Assembly (NCBI GenBank): GCA_023395775.1
Contig: JAEWYA010000004.1
Span: 1 to 23,342 of the forward strand
Length of the DNA: 23,342 nucleotides
Source: Bacillota bacterium
GTDB lineage: Bacteria > Bacillota > Clostridia > Oscillospirales > Oscillospiraceae
Direction of reading: 5' to 3'
Position 1 is the stretch's first letter. Each line of letters opens with the position of its first letter. The position numbers and the translations under genes are program-made. Under the pieces are notes generated by a model, which was given only the letters and a program-made list of their open reading frames with translations, was not told the DNA's origin and ran no database searches. Below are positions 14,824-22,160 of this stretch, piece after piece.

Positions 14824-15762
14824 TTATGATTCACATTTCTCCGCTGCCCGGAGCTTTGCGCTTCGGGCGCGTGGGTTTTCCGCCAGTTCCTCCTCACCCG
14901 AAACAACAGGCTTGCGTGTCAGAATTTTCAGCTTCGGCTTTTTGCCGCACACGCACACCGGAAACTCCGGCGGGCAGGTGCAGCCCTGCGCCTGGGCCAG
15001 CATGGCCCGCTTGATCATGCGATCCTCCAGAGAATGAAACGTAATCACCGCCAACCGTCCGCCGGGCCGCAGGGCCGCAGTGGCCGCCTCTACCATAGGC
15101 TCCAGCGCGTCCAGCTCGCCGTTGACGGCGATGCGGACAGCCTGAAAGCTTCGCTTTGCGGGATGCTGTTTTTCCCGCAGAGCCTTGGAGGGCATGGCTG
15201 ATTTGATGATCTCCACCAGCTCCAGGGTGGTTTCAATGGGCTTGTCCGCTCTTTCGCGGAGGATGGCCCGGACAATGGCGGGGGCGTACCGCTCCTCGCC
15301 ATAATCGTAAAGGATGCGCCGCAGCTCCTCCTCGCTCCATCCGTTCACCACCTCGCGGGCGGTGAGGGAGGCGGAGGTGTCCATCCGCATGTCCAGCGGC
15401 GCGTCGTGCATATAGGAAAAGCCTCTGGCGGCGTCGTCCAGTTGAGGCGACGACACGCCGAGATCAAACAACAATCCGTCCACGGCGGGAACTTGGCAGT
15501 CCTTCAGGATATCCGCAAGCTCCGAAAAGTTTCCCCGGACCAGTGTCACGCGGTCCAGCCAGGGCGCCAGACGTTCCTTTGCGGCGTCGATGGCGGCCCC
15601 GTCCCGGTCGATGCAGATGAGCCGCCCGGTAGTCAGCCTCTGGGCAATCTCTTTTGAGTGCCCTGCGCGGCCCAGTGTCCCGTCCACGTAGATCCCGTCG
15701 GGACGGATGTTCAGCGCTTCAATGCTCTCTCGGAGCAACACGGGTTTATGAATGAATTCCAT
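14824..15762 (-). CDS. rsmH: 16S rRNA (cytosine1402-N4)-methyltransferase RsmH
   Basis: RsmH (MraW) uses S-adenosylmethionine to methylate N4 of C1402 in the 16S rRNA P-site. The 312-aa protein begins MEFIHKPVLLRESIEALNI and has the SAM-binding loop VDGTLGRAGHS, DLGVSSPQLDDAARGFSY, the family block LDMRMD and a late catalytic block ITFHSLEDRMIKR. A C-terminal Cys cluster (CTCPPEFPVCVC) is common in family members. The start lies 1 nt after the mraZ stop (TGATATG). Its own SD is weak, so translation is probably coupled to mraZ. Position and length are normal for the family. Confidence 0.97.
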   Translation of the reverse strand: MEFIHKPVLLRESIEALNIRPDGIYVDGTLGRAGHSKEIAQRLTTGRLICIDRDGAAIDAAKERLAPWLDRVTLVRGNFSELADILKDCQVPAVDGLLFDLGVSSPQLDDAARGFSYMHDAPLDMRMDTSASLTAREVVNGWSEEELRRILYDYGEERYAPAIVRAILRERADKPIETTLELVEIIKSAMPSKALREKQHPAKRSFQAVRIAVNGELDALEPMVEAATAALRPGGRLAVITFHSLEDRMIKRAMLAQAQGCTCPPEFPVCVCGKKPKLKILTRKPVVSGEEELAENPRARSAKLRAAEKCES

Positions 15763-15763
15763 A

Positions 15764-16180
15764 TCAGAAGTCCAGTTCTTCCATGGCGGAGAGCATGCTG
15801 CCGCTCTCCAGCTCCTGCTGCTCCTGTGCCTGCCAGGTGGCGCTGTCCCAGATTTCCGCCCGGGAGCTGACGCCGATCACCGATACGTCCTTTTTCAAGT
15901 GGGCATACTCCCGCAGCTTCTGGGGAATCAGGATACGGCCCTGTCCGTCCGGCTCGCACTTGACGGCATTTGAAAACAGGGGGCGCAGCGCCCTGGCTTT
16001 GGAATAGGGAAGAGCGTCGAATTTCTCGGTCAGCCGGGCCCAGCTCTGGTCGGAGTAGATGGTCAGACAGGGATCGGGGCCGATGGTGACGTAAAACACG
16101 TCCCCCAGCTCCTCTCGCAGCTTGGCGGGGATTGCCAAACGGCCCTTGGCGTCGATATTGTGTTGATTGGTTCCCGTCAT
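15764..16180 (-). CDS. mraZ: MraZ transcriptional regulator of the dcw cluster
   Basis: MraZ is a ring-forming AbrB-like DNA-binding protein; in E. coli and mollicutes it binds repeats in front of its own operon. The 138-aa protein has the two tandem family motifs, DAKGR near the N-terminus (NIDAKGRLAIPAKLREELG) and DGQGR in the second half (GQGRILIPQKLREY). I chose the ATG at 16180 because AAAGGGG then lies 9 nt upstream; the ATG at 16189 abuts the SD. It is the first gene of the cluster, and repeat boxes lie just upstream at 16225-16267, as expected for autoregulation. Confidence 0.97.
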   Translation of the reverse strand: MTGTNQHNIDAKGRLAIPAKLREELGDVFYVTIGPDPCLTIYSDQSWARLTEKFDALPYSKARALRPLFSNAVKCEPDGQGRILIPQKLREYAHLKKDVSVIGVSSRAEIWDSATWQAQEQQELESGSMLSAMEELDF

Positions 16181-16224
16181 CAGCGCCATCCCCTTTCACC
16201 ACTCTATGGGCTGGGGATGAACCG

Positions 16225-16267
16225 TTCACCCACTGGTCACCGAATATCACCACTTTTCCCCACCCAC
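16225..16267 (-). promoter_or_regulatory. MraZ operator: GTGG boxes repeated every 10 bp
   Basis: On the minus strand successive 10-bp units begin at 16263, 16253, 16243 and 16233: GTGGGGAAAA, GTGGTGATAT, TCGGTGACCA, GTGGGTGAAC. A further GTGGG starts at 16267. The 10-bp period matches the TGGGN-N5 repeats described for E. coli MraZ. The boxes lie just downstream of the -10, where a repressor would block initiation. The third unit is degenerate. Confidence 0.8.
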
Positions 16268-16274
16268 ATGTTTG

Positions 16275-16303
16275 AGTATAATCAAATTACGGTGGAATTG
16301 CAA
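16275..16303 (-). promoter_or_regulatory. mraZ / dcw operon promoter
   Basis: The minus strand has TTGCAA (16298-16303), 17 bp, then TATACT (16275-16280). It precedes the MraZ boxes directly and is the only good promoter between the upstream terminator and mraZ. The predicted transcription start lies at the edge of the first box. Confidence 0.8.
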
Positions 16304-16416
16304 GATGTTTTTTTCGAATTGTTGACTGTGGAAAACATTGATTTTTGACGATTTTCCCCATAAATTCCGTATTTTCAAACAAACGTTCCATTCAGTTGCA
16401 TTCGTTGACATAAAGT

Positions 16417-16457
16417 AAAAAAAGTTTCCTAACACAAGGTCTTGTGTTAGGAAACTT
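16417..16457 (-). terminator. Intrinsic terminator between operons
   Basis: A perfect 17-bp inverted repeat (AAGTTTCCTAACACAAG and its complement, 2-nt centre) is followed on the minus strand by a run of T (16423-16417). It ends the rarD-rsmD-coaD operon and insulates the dcw promoter. There is no T-run on the plus side. Confidence 0.93.
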
Positions 16458-16536
16458 CTATAATGTAACCAAAATACCAGATATGGGGGATAGTCAGGAA
16501 ATTCTCACTTTCTCATTGTGATTTTTCACAAACTTT

Positions 16537-17082
16537 TCAGGAATCGTCCTGATTAGAAGTTGAATCCTTCCCCTGGTCGGGATTGTCCACCCGGCGGCGC
16601 TGCTCCTGCATCTTGTTTGCGGAGACGCTGCGGAAGCGGACGCGGGACTGCTTTACCTCATCCAAGGCCATCTGTATGGCCTCCTCCGTGCGGGCCAGGG
16701 CGTCCTCGGCATACTCGTTCGCTACCTGATAGAGCCGCTTTGACCGCTCCTCCGCGTTGTTCACGATGGACTGGCCCTTCTGTCGGGAGGCATTGAGAAT
16801 CTCGCTGTCGGAAACCTTTGCCTTGGCCTCCAGCTCCGCCTGCCGCATGATACGCTCCACGTCCCGCTTCGCGTCCTCCACGAATTTGTCCCGTGCCGCC
16901 AGCAGTTCCTGCGCCCGCTTGATCTCAATAGGCAGCTGGGCGCGCAGTTCATCCAGCAGATCCAGAAGCTCGTCCCGGTCCACCATGCTCATATTGGGCT
17001 TCAATGCCGGGGATTTAGCGTCTTCGATCTGCTCATAAATCATGTCGATCAGGCGGTTGACATCATTTGCGTTGTTAGGCAT
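16537..17082 (-). CDS. Coiled-coil protein of unknown function after coaD
   Basis: The 181-aa protein is almost wholly helical and charged, with a predicted coiled coil from about 40 to 150 (for example LLDLLDELRAQLPIEIKRAQELLAARDKF). A polar tail follows, rich in Gln, Arg, Asp and Ser. It has no signal peptide or membrane span. Similar proteins after coaD in Clostridia are often labelled ATPase or ATP-synthase-subunit-like because of the coil; I see no nucleotide-binding motif, so that label is not supported. A DivIVA-like or scaffold role is possible but unproven. Its ATG overlaps the coaD stop by one base (TGATG), so translation is probably coupled. It is the last gene of its operon. Confidence 0.85.
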   Translation of the reverse strand: MPNNANDVNRLIDMIYEQIEDAKSPALKPNMSMVDRDELLDLLDELRAQLPIEIKRAQELLAARDKFVEDAKRDVERIMRQAELEAKAKVSDSEILNASRQKGQSIVNNAEERSKRLYQVANEYAEDALARTEEAIQMALDEVKQSRVRFRSVSANKMQEQRRRVDNPDQGKDSTSNQDDS

Positions 17083-17588
17083 CAGCTTCTCGCTTCCTCT
17101 CTGTTCGTCTCTTCTCTTATTTTCCGTACCAGCTCCACTGCCGCCGCAGGTAAATATTTCTCCAGCGGTTGCCCATAGCGGATCATCTCCCGCACCATGG
17201 ACGAGCTGAAATGCTCATATTCTGCCGCCGCGGGCAGGAGCATCGTCTCCAGTCCCGCGTGCAGATCCTCGTTGATCCTGGCAAGCTCCCGCTCCACATC
17301 CCAGTCGGTTGCGTTCCGAACGCCCCGAACAATGACGCAGGCCCCGTGGTTCGCGGCGTAATCCGCCAGCAGCCCCGGCCACAGCTCCGCATGGACGTTT
17401 GCGTATTCCGCCACGGCGGCCTTTACCAACTGGAGTTTTTGTTCCGGGGTAAACATCTGATTCCGTTTCTCTGCGTTGGGACTGACGCAGACCCAAACCT
17501 GGTCAAAGCAGGCCGCCGTCCTCCGGATGATATCCAAATGCCCCAGCGTGATGGGGTCGAAGCTGCCGGAGCAGACTGCTGTTCTCAT
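17082..17588 (-). CDS. coaD: Phosphopantetheine adenylyltransferase CoaD
   Basis: CoaD joins ATP and 4'-phosphopantetheine to make dephospho-CoA, the penultimate step of coenzyme A synthesis. The 168-aa protein shows the nucleotidyltransferase start SGSFDPITLGHLDII with the T-x-G-H motif (14-17), VRGVRN (87-92) and the ATP-binding FSSSMVRE (127-134). All key residues are present. The start overlaps the rsmD stop by 4 nt (ATGA), which fixes the start and suggests coupled translation. The rsmD-coaD pair is conserved widely in Firmicutes. Confidence 0.97.
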   Translation of the reverse strand: MRTAVCSGSFDPITLGHLDIIRRTAACFDQVWVCVSPNAEKRNQMFTPEQKLQLVKAAVAEYANVHAELWPGLLADYAANHGACVIVRGVRNATDWDVERELARINEDLHAGLETMLLPAAAEYEHFSSSMVREMIRYGQPLEKYLPAAAVELVRKIREETNREEARS

Positions 17589-18157
17589 ATGGCTGACTCC
17601 TCGTTTTCCTCGTCTCCCACCCTGCGGTAAATCGTCAGTCCGATCTTTCCGTAGCGGTATATGCGGCTGACCCGATAGGGCTCCTCCAAAGCCGGCAGAG
17701 TCTTCTCCGCAGGCGCTTCCGCCGCAATTATACCATGCGGGGCCAGAATGTCAAACCGGGCAATGTTCGCCAAAGCCGGCTCCAGAAGTCCCGCCGCGTA
17801 GGGCGGGTCCAAAAAAATCAGGTCGAACTTCTCCCGCAGAGCTCCCAGGTACTCCATGGAGTCTCCGGCCACAACCCGCGCCCGGTCGGTCAGTCCGGTG
17901 ATCTTCAAATTCTCCCGAATCAGCTTTACAGCGTCCGCCCGCCGGTCCACAAAGACACAGCCGGCCGCGCCGCGGCTCAGCGCTTCGATTCCCAGTTGAC
18001 CGGTTCCGGCAAACAGGTCCAGTACTCTTCGCCCTTCGACCTCAAATTGAAGGGCGCTGAAAAGGCCCTCCTTCACCCGGTCGGTAGTGGGGCGGGTCTC
18101 CATACCCTCCAACTCCTTGAGCCGTCTGCCCCGCGCGGAGCCGGTGATTACACGCAT
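17585..18157 (-). CDS. rsmD: 16S rRNA (guanine966-N2)-methyltransferase RsmD
   Basis: RsmD methylates N2 of G966 in the 16S rRNA using SAM. The 190-aa protein begins MRVITGSARGRRL and has RPTTDRVKEGLFSAL, the SAM loop LDLFAGTGQLGIEALSRGA (47-65) and the catalytic DPPY (117-120). Its ATG at 18157 lies inside the end of rarD (10-nt overlap), with AAAGGAG 8 nt upstream. The downstream overlap with coaD supports the operon. No defect is seen. Confidence 0.95.
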   Translation of the reverse strand: MRVITGSARGRRLKELEGMETRPTTDRVKEGLFSALQFEVEGRRVLDLFAGTGQLGIEALSRGAAGCVFVDRRADAVKLIRENLKITGLTDRARVVAGDSMEYLGALREKFDLIFLDPPYAAGLLEPALANIARFDILAPHGIIAAEAPAEKTLPALEEPYRVSRIYRYGKIGLTIYRRVGDEENEESAI

Positions 18158-19041
18158 GGCTTGCTCTCCTTTGACACTTTTTTCTGCTTCATTCGGTCAG
18201 AGATCAGGAAAATTACAAGGCTCGTCCACACAAAGCCGAATAGAATGCCGTGTGTGGCGTTAAACTCCTCGTGGTATACCAACACCCCCAGCAGCAGTTG
18301 AGCCGTGGGGTTGATATACATCAGCACGCTAGACAGGGTCATGGACGTGGTCCGGATGCCCACGGCAAACAGCATCAGCGGAATCGTGGTCACCACGCCG
18401 CTCAGCGGCAGCAGCAGCCACTGTGCTCCGTGCAGCACACCCCCGGCCCCCATGCCTCCAATCTCCGCGGCAACAGCCCAGGCCAGCGCCAGCGGCGCCA
18501 CGGTGGCAGTCTCAAAGAAAATGGACACGTCGGCATTTGTCCGGACCTTCTTTTTCACCGCGCTGTACAGCGTGAAACTCCCGCCGATCACCAGCGCGAC
18601 CCACGGAAACACTCCGAATCGGGCGGCAGCGATCACGATGCCCGCCACGGTCAATGCAGTGGCAAACCACTGAAGCCTCGTCAGCTTTTCATGGAACAGA
18701 ACCGTTCCCAGCAAAACCGACATGGGATTCATCATATAATAGGCAAGACTGGCGTCGATGATGTGGGAACTGTTGACGGCCCAGATATACATCCCCCAGT
18801 TCACGGTGACCAGCGCTCCGGCCACAGCCAGCCGCAGCCACTCCCGCCGGGCCCGGAGCACAGCCCGGACACCGCCCCACTCCCGCCGGACGGTCAGCAA
18901 AACAATCGTCATGACCAGCGACCACAAAATGCGTGATGCCAGCACATATACGGAGTTTACCGACCCCAGCGTCTTCCAAAAAAGGGGCAAAACGCCCCAC
19001 GCGGCATAGCATGCCGCGACATATAATGCGCCCGTGCTCAT
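18148..19041 (-). CDS. rarD: EamA-family transporter, RarD type
   Basis: RarD proteins are ten-span inner membrane transporters of the drug/metabolite superfamily; the substrate is not known, although the E. coli name came from chloramphenicol sensitivity. The 297-aa protein begins MSTGALYVAACYAAWGVLPLFWK, the normal RarD opening, and has two EamA halves with ILWSL and NWGMYIWAVN in the first. I chose the ATG at 19041 by this alignment, although its SD spacing is poor; the open frame extends to 19104 without better support. It leads the operon with rsmD and coaD, a loose partnership that says little about its substrate. Confidence 0.88.
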   Translation of the reverse strand: MSTGALYVAACYAAWGVLPLFWKTLGSVNSVYVLASRILWSLVMTIVLLTVRREWGGVRAVLRARREWLRLAVAGALVTVNWGMYIWAVNSSHIIDASLAYYMMNPMSVLLGTVLFHEKLTRLQWFATALTVAGIVIAAARFGVFPWVALVIGGSFTLYSAVKKKVRTNADVSIFFETATVAPLALAWAVAAEIGGMGAGGVLHGAQWLLLPLSGVVTTIPLMLFAVGIRTTSMTLSSVLMYINPTAQLLLGVLVYHEEFNATHGILFGFVWTSLVIFLISDRMKQKKVSKESKPCV

Positions 19042-19092
19042 AGCTCCAGCCAATCCCTTCCGGCCCTCACGGCCGCATAACCTGTATTTGCA

Positions 19093-19121
19093 ATTGTACG
19101 ACAAAGCGCCGCTTTTTTCAA
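19093..19121 (-). promoter_or_regulatory. rarD operon promoter with a palindromic spacer
   Basis: The minus strand has TTGAAA (19116-19121), 17 bp, then TACAAT (19093-19098). Within the spacer lies AAAGCGGCGCTTT (19115-19103), a perfect 6-1-6 palindrome. A protein bound there would block RNA polymerase. Confidence 0.75.
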
Positions 19122-19251
19122 TAAGAAATCCGCCCGTTTGTCTCTTTCTTTTTTACTGTTCAGCCCGGAAACCTTACCGCGTCCCTTTTTGGGCAATTTG
19201 ACAAAAAATTCCGCCGAGCAATCCGACGCTCAGAATTGTGCGGCGTTGCCC

Positions 19252-19280
19252 TTGTACTTTGATGCAAAATCGTGTATAAT
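19252..19280 (+). promoter_or_regulatory. Promoter of the Asp23-fakA pair
   Basis: TTGTAC (19252-19257), 17 bp, TATAAT (19275-19280), with TG two bases before the -10. Transcription would start near 19287, leaving a leader of about 76 nt before the first ATG. Confidence 0.85.
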
Positions 19281-19362
19281 AATTTCCTGACTATGCGAAA
19301 CGGCACATTTTGGGTCGGGGGCTTTCCCGGCAGGCCGATCTAAGAAAGGAAAGGATGCGCTT

Positions 19363-19713
19363 ATGATCCAATTGAATTCCGAGCAGGGCGCCGTCACCAT
19401 CAGCAACGCCGTGTTTTCCAACATCACCGGCATTGCCGCCACAAACTGCTTCGGCGTCAAGGGTATGGCTTACCGCTCCATGACGGACGGCCTGGTCCAC
19501 CTTCTGCGCCGTGAGGCCATGAGTAAGGGCGTCAGCATTACCAGCAACGACGACGGCACCATCTCCGTCGAGCTTCATATCATCGTTGAAAACGGCGTTA
19601 ACCTCCCCGCGGTGTGCAGCTCCATTATGAATGAGGTACGGTATATGGTAACCAAAAACACCGGTGTGGAGGTCAGGGCGGTCGACGTGTGCGTCGACTC
19701 CATGACCCTGTAA
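19363..19713 (+). CDS. Asp23/Gls24 family protein (YloU-like)
   Basis: The 116-aa protein belongs to the Asp23/Gls24 family (PF03780), small cytoplasmic or membrane-associated proteins linked to envelope stress. It shows the family pattern GAVTISNAVFSNITGIAATNCFGVKGMA near the N-terminus, then ISVELHIIVENGVNLPAVCSSIMNEVRYMVTKNTGVEVRAVDVCV. AAAGGA sits 7 nt before the ATG. It is followed after 22 nt by the DAK-domain gene, the same order as yloU-yloV in Bacillus. The molecular role is not established; the pairing with fatty acid kinase hints at membrane lipid or envelope upkeep. Confidence 0.92.
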   Translation: MIQLNSEQGAVTISNAVFSNITGIAATNCFGVKGMAYRSMTDGLVHLLRREAMSKGVSITSNDDGTISVELHIIVENGVNLPAVCSSIMNEVRYMVTKNTGVEVRAVDVCVDSMTL

Positions 19714-19735
19714 GCCGAGGGAGGTCTCAAAACAG

Positions 19736-21430
19736 ATGAACGAAAAGATCAGCGGCACTCTCTTTAAACGGATGGTGCTGCACGGGGCCGCCTCAGTCAC
19801 GGCCCAGAAACAGGCGATCAACGACCTAAACGTGTTCCCCGTCCCCGACGGGGATACCGGTACGAATATGAGCATGACCATCGGCACCGCCGTCACCGAG
19901 CTGCGCAAGTGCGAGCCGGAGAGCATCGACCGCGCCGCTGCAGTCACCGCCTCCGCCCTGCTGCGGGGCGCAAGAGGCAACTCCGGCGTTATTTTGTCTC
20001 TGCTGTTCCGGGGGCTTTCCAAGGGGCTGAAGGGTCGGGAGACAGCGGATGCCGCCGCCTTTGCCGCCGCCATGCAGGAGGGCGTCTCCGCCGCCTATAA
20101 GGCGGTGATGAAGCCCGCGGAGGGCACGGTTCTCACCGTCTCACGTCTCACCGCCAAGCGGGCCGTGGACGCGGCGGCGGCGGGGATGGACATGGAGTCC
20201 ATGCTGGAAGCCGCCATCCGCGCCGGTTACGAGACCCTGGCCCAGACCACCGACATGAATCCGGTGCTGAAAAAGGCCGGCGTGGTGGACGCAGGCGGCA
20301 AAGGATACCTGCTGATCCTCGACGGGATGCTGGCGGAGCTTCGCGGCGAGGCCATGCCCGAGATTGCGGAGGGCGGCGCCCCGGAGAAGGAGAAGGCTGA
20401 TTTCAATGTCTTCTCCACCGAGGAGATCACTTTCGCCTTCGACACGGTGTTCATCGTGCGCAAGACGCCCCGGGACATCTCACTGGAACCGCTGCGTGCA
20501 TACTTGAACAGCATCGGAGACAGCTTGGTGATTGGGGAGGACGACGAGGCCTTCAAGGTTCACGTCCACACCAATAATCCCGGCAGCGCTCTGACGGAGT
20601 CCCAGAAATACGGCACTCTGGAGCTGGCAAAAATTGAGAATATGCGCACGCAGGCAGACGCCCTGGCCGCCGGGAAAAAGGCGCAGAGTACGGATGATCT
20701 GGACGCGGTGGAATCGGAGCTGGAATCCACGCCCGCTCAGGAATCCGTCCATAAGGTCGCCGCACCGGAGAAGAAATACGGCTTTTTGGCGGTCTGCGCC
20801 GGAGCCGGGCTGGAGGCCTTGTTCAAGGATCTGGGCGCCGACGGAGTGGTCTCCGGCGGGCAGACCATGAATCCCTCCACTGAGAGCATTCTGGACGGTG
20901 TGGACGCCATCCCCGCCGAGACCGTGTTCGTCCTGCCCAACAACGGCAACATTATCATGGCCGCCCAGCAGTGCGCCGCGCTGACGGAAAAAAACGTGGT
21001 GGTCATCCCCACCAAAACCGTCCCTCAGGGCGTCACCGCCATGATGAACGTGGACTTTGAGGCCCCGGACGCACAGACCATCACCGACGCCATGACCGGC
21101 GCGCTCTCTTCCGTCACCACCGCCCAGATCACTTATGCCGCCAGGGATTCCGATTTCGACGGGTTTGACATCAAGGCTGGGGACTATCTGGCATTGGAAG
21201 AGGGCAAGTTGTTCGGCACCGACGGGTCCATCGACGCGCTGGCGGAGAAGCTGGCTCAGGACGCGAAAAAGCGGGAGAGTTCCTTTATCTCCGTCTACTT
21301 CGGCGAGGATGTGTCCGAGGAGGACGCGCAGAAAACCGCCCGTATGTTTGAAGCAGCCTGTCCCGACGCGGAGGTAGCGGTGCTCTCCGGCGGACAGCCC
21401 GTTTACTACTATATCATCTCCATGGAATAA
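19736..21430 (+). CDS. fakA: DAK domain kinase subunit, FakA/YloV-like
   Basis: FakA-type proteins are the ATP-binding subunit of fatty acid kinase; they work with a DegV/FakB protein that presents the fatty acid for phosphorylation. The 564-aa protein has an N-terminal DhaL-like domain with NDLNVFPVPDGDTGTNMSMT (29-48, Mg-binding Asp cluster), RGARGNSG (77-84), KPAEGTVLTV (126-135) and VDAGGKG (184-190). A middle domain follows to about 300, then a charged linker (about 300-345) and a C-terminal domain with GGQTMNPST (374-382) and LPNNGNIIMAA. The length matches family members. GGAGG lies 11 nt upstream. No fakB/degV is in the window. A bidirectional terminator follows. Confidence 0.92.
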   Translation: MNEKISGTLFKRMVLHGAASVTAQKQAINDLNVFPVPDGDTGTNMSMTIGTAVTELRKCEPESIDRAAAVTASALLRGARGNSGVILSLLFRGLSKGLKGRETADAAAFAAAMQEGVSAAYKAVMKPAEGTVLTVSRLTAKRAVDAAAAGMDMESMLEAAIRAGYETLAQTTDMNPVLKKAGVVDAGGKGYLLILDGMLAELRGEAMPEIAEGGAPEKEKADFNVFSTEEITFAFDTVFIVRKTPRDISLEPLRAYLNSIGDSLVIGEDDEAFKVHVHTNNPGSALTESQKYGTLELAKIENMRTQADALAAGKKAQSTDDLDAVESELESTPAQESVHKVAAPEKKYGFLAVCAGAGLEALFKDLGADGVVSGGQTMNPSTESILDGVDAIPAETVFVLPNNGNIIMAAQQCAALTEKNVVVIPTKTVPQGVTAMMNVDFEAPDAQTITDAMTGALSSVTTAQITYAARDSDFDGFDIKAGDYLALEEGKLFGTDGSIDALAEKLAQDAKKRESSFISVYFGEDVSEEDAQKTARMFEAACPDAEVAVLSGGQPVYYYIISME

Positions 21431-21449
21431 GCTTTTTAAAAAAGGCAGT

Positions 21450-21490
21450 CCCGGCAGACGCAAAGCGTCCGCCGGGTCTGTTGCTTTTTT
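21450..21490 (+). terminator. Bidirectional terminator between fakA and the UDG gene
   Basis: CCCGGC-A-GACGC pairs with GCGTC-C-GCCGGG around an AAA loop (21450-21476). On the plus strand TTGCTTTTTT follows. On the minus strand a T-run (complement of 21437-21443) follows, so it also serves the convergent UDG gene that ends at 21498. Confidence 0.9.
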
Positions 21491-21497
21491 AGGCGTC

Positions 21498-22067
21498 TTA
21501 GATCTTTGTATTGGGACACAGCTCCCTGATTTTCGCCTGCAAGCCCTTCAGGTCCTCAAAGGTCTCCGGACGCTTCATCGGGTCCCGGAGGAGGGCGGAC
21601 GGATGATAGAGCGCCGTCATCTGCATTCCGTCCCGTGCAAACCACTGTCCATGCTCCGCGGTGATGCGGAAATCCTCCTTGATGAGTTCCTTTGCCGCGA
21701 TGCGGCCCAGACACACAAGAATTTTCGGGTGCAGCAGCTTGATCTGCCGGTCCAGCCAGCCGCGGCAGGCCGCCGTCTCCACATTCAACGGGTCCCGGTT
21801 CTGAGGCGGGCGGCACTTCACCGTGTTTCCGATATACACCTTCGTCCGGTCCAGTCCGATCATCTCCAGCATGTCGTCCAGCAGCTGACCCGCTCTGCCC
21901 ACAAAGGGAACGCCCTGCTCATCCTCGCTCTGACCGGGCCCCTCGCCCACAAGCAGCACCTCCGCCGTCTCGCAGCCGTCCCCGAATACCACATGGATGC
22001 GCTTTTCCGCCAGACCGCATCCCCGGCACTCCAGGCACTCCCGCCGCAGCTCCTGCCAATCGTCCAT
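21498..22067 (-). CDS. Family 4 (Fe-S) uracil-DNA glycosylase
   Basis: The enzyme removes uracil from DNA to start base excision repair. The 189-aa protein has the family 4 [4Fe-4S] ligands C14, C17, C85 (KCRPPQNRD) and C101. The water-activating/uracil-binding segment is GEGPGQSEDEQGVPFVG (41-57) and the C-terminal motif is YHPSALLRDP (154-163). C11 is an additional cysteine next to the ligand pair. The ATG at 22067 has GAGGAGG 6 nt upstream; the frame stays open to 22406 but this extra part has no UDG similarity and overlaps the divergent gene. It is not in an operon here. Length fits the family. Confidence 0.93.
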   Translation of the reverse strand: MDDWQELRRECLECRGCGLAEKRIHVVFGDGCETAEVLLVGEGPGQSEDEQGVPFVGRAGQLLDDMLEMIGLDRTKVYIGNTVKCRPPQNRDPLNVETAACRGWLDRQIKLLHPKILVCLGRIAAKELIKEDFRITAEHGQWFARDGMQMTALYHPSALLRDPMKRPETFEDLKGLQAKIRELCPNTKI

Positions 22068-22160
22068 ACCGTTCCTCCTCACCGGATAATTTTTCTGTGC
22101 TTCGCCGCATGATTTCGCCGCCGCCGGACAAACTGAAAAAAACAGACGGAGGGTTTTCAA

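Larger units (their letters stand above)
16181..16536 (-). other. 356-nt regulatory gap before mraZ
   Basis: This gap separates the upstream operon from the dcw cluster. In transcription order it holds a 16-bp palindrome (TTGTGA-TTTT-TCACAA, 16516-16531), the intrinsic terminator (16417-16457), an AT-rich stretch, the mraZ promoter and the MraZ boxes. I see no gene in it. Confidence 0.85.
19042..19362. other. 321-nt divergent promoter region
   Basis: This gap lies between minus-strand rarD and the plus-strand Asp23-like gene. It contains one good promoter facing each way (19093-19121 minus, 19252-19280 plus), a 13-bp palindrome in the rarD promoter spacer, and an AT-rich centre. I see no gene or RNA structure of note elsewhere in it. 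Confidence 0.8.

Noticed and set aside
19291..20073. Minus-strand frame of 260 codons
   Set aside because: It is antisense to the Asp23-like and fakA genes, with no SD or recognisable domain.
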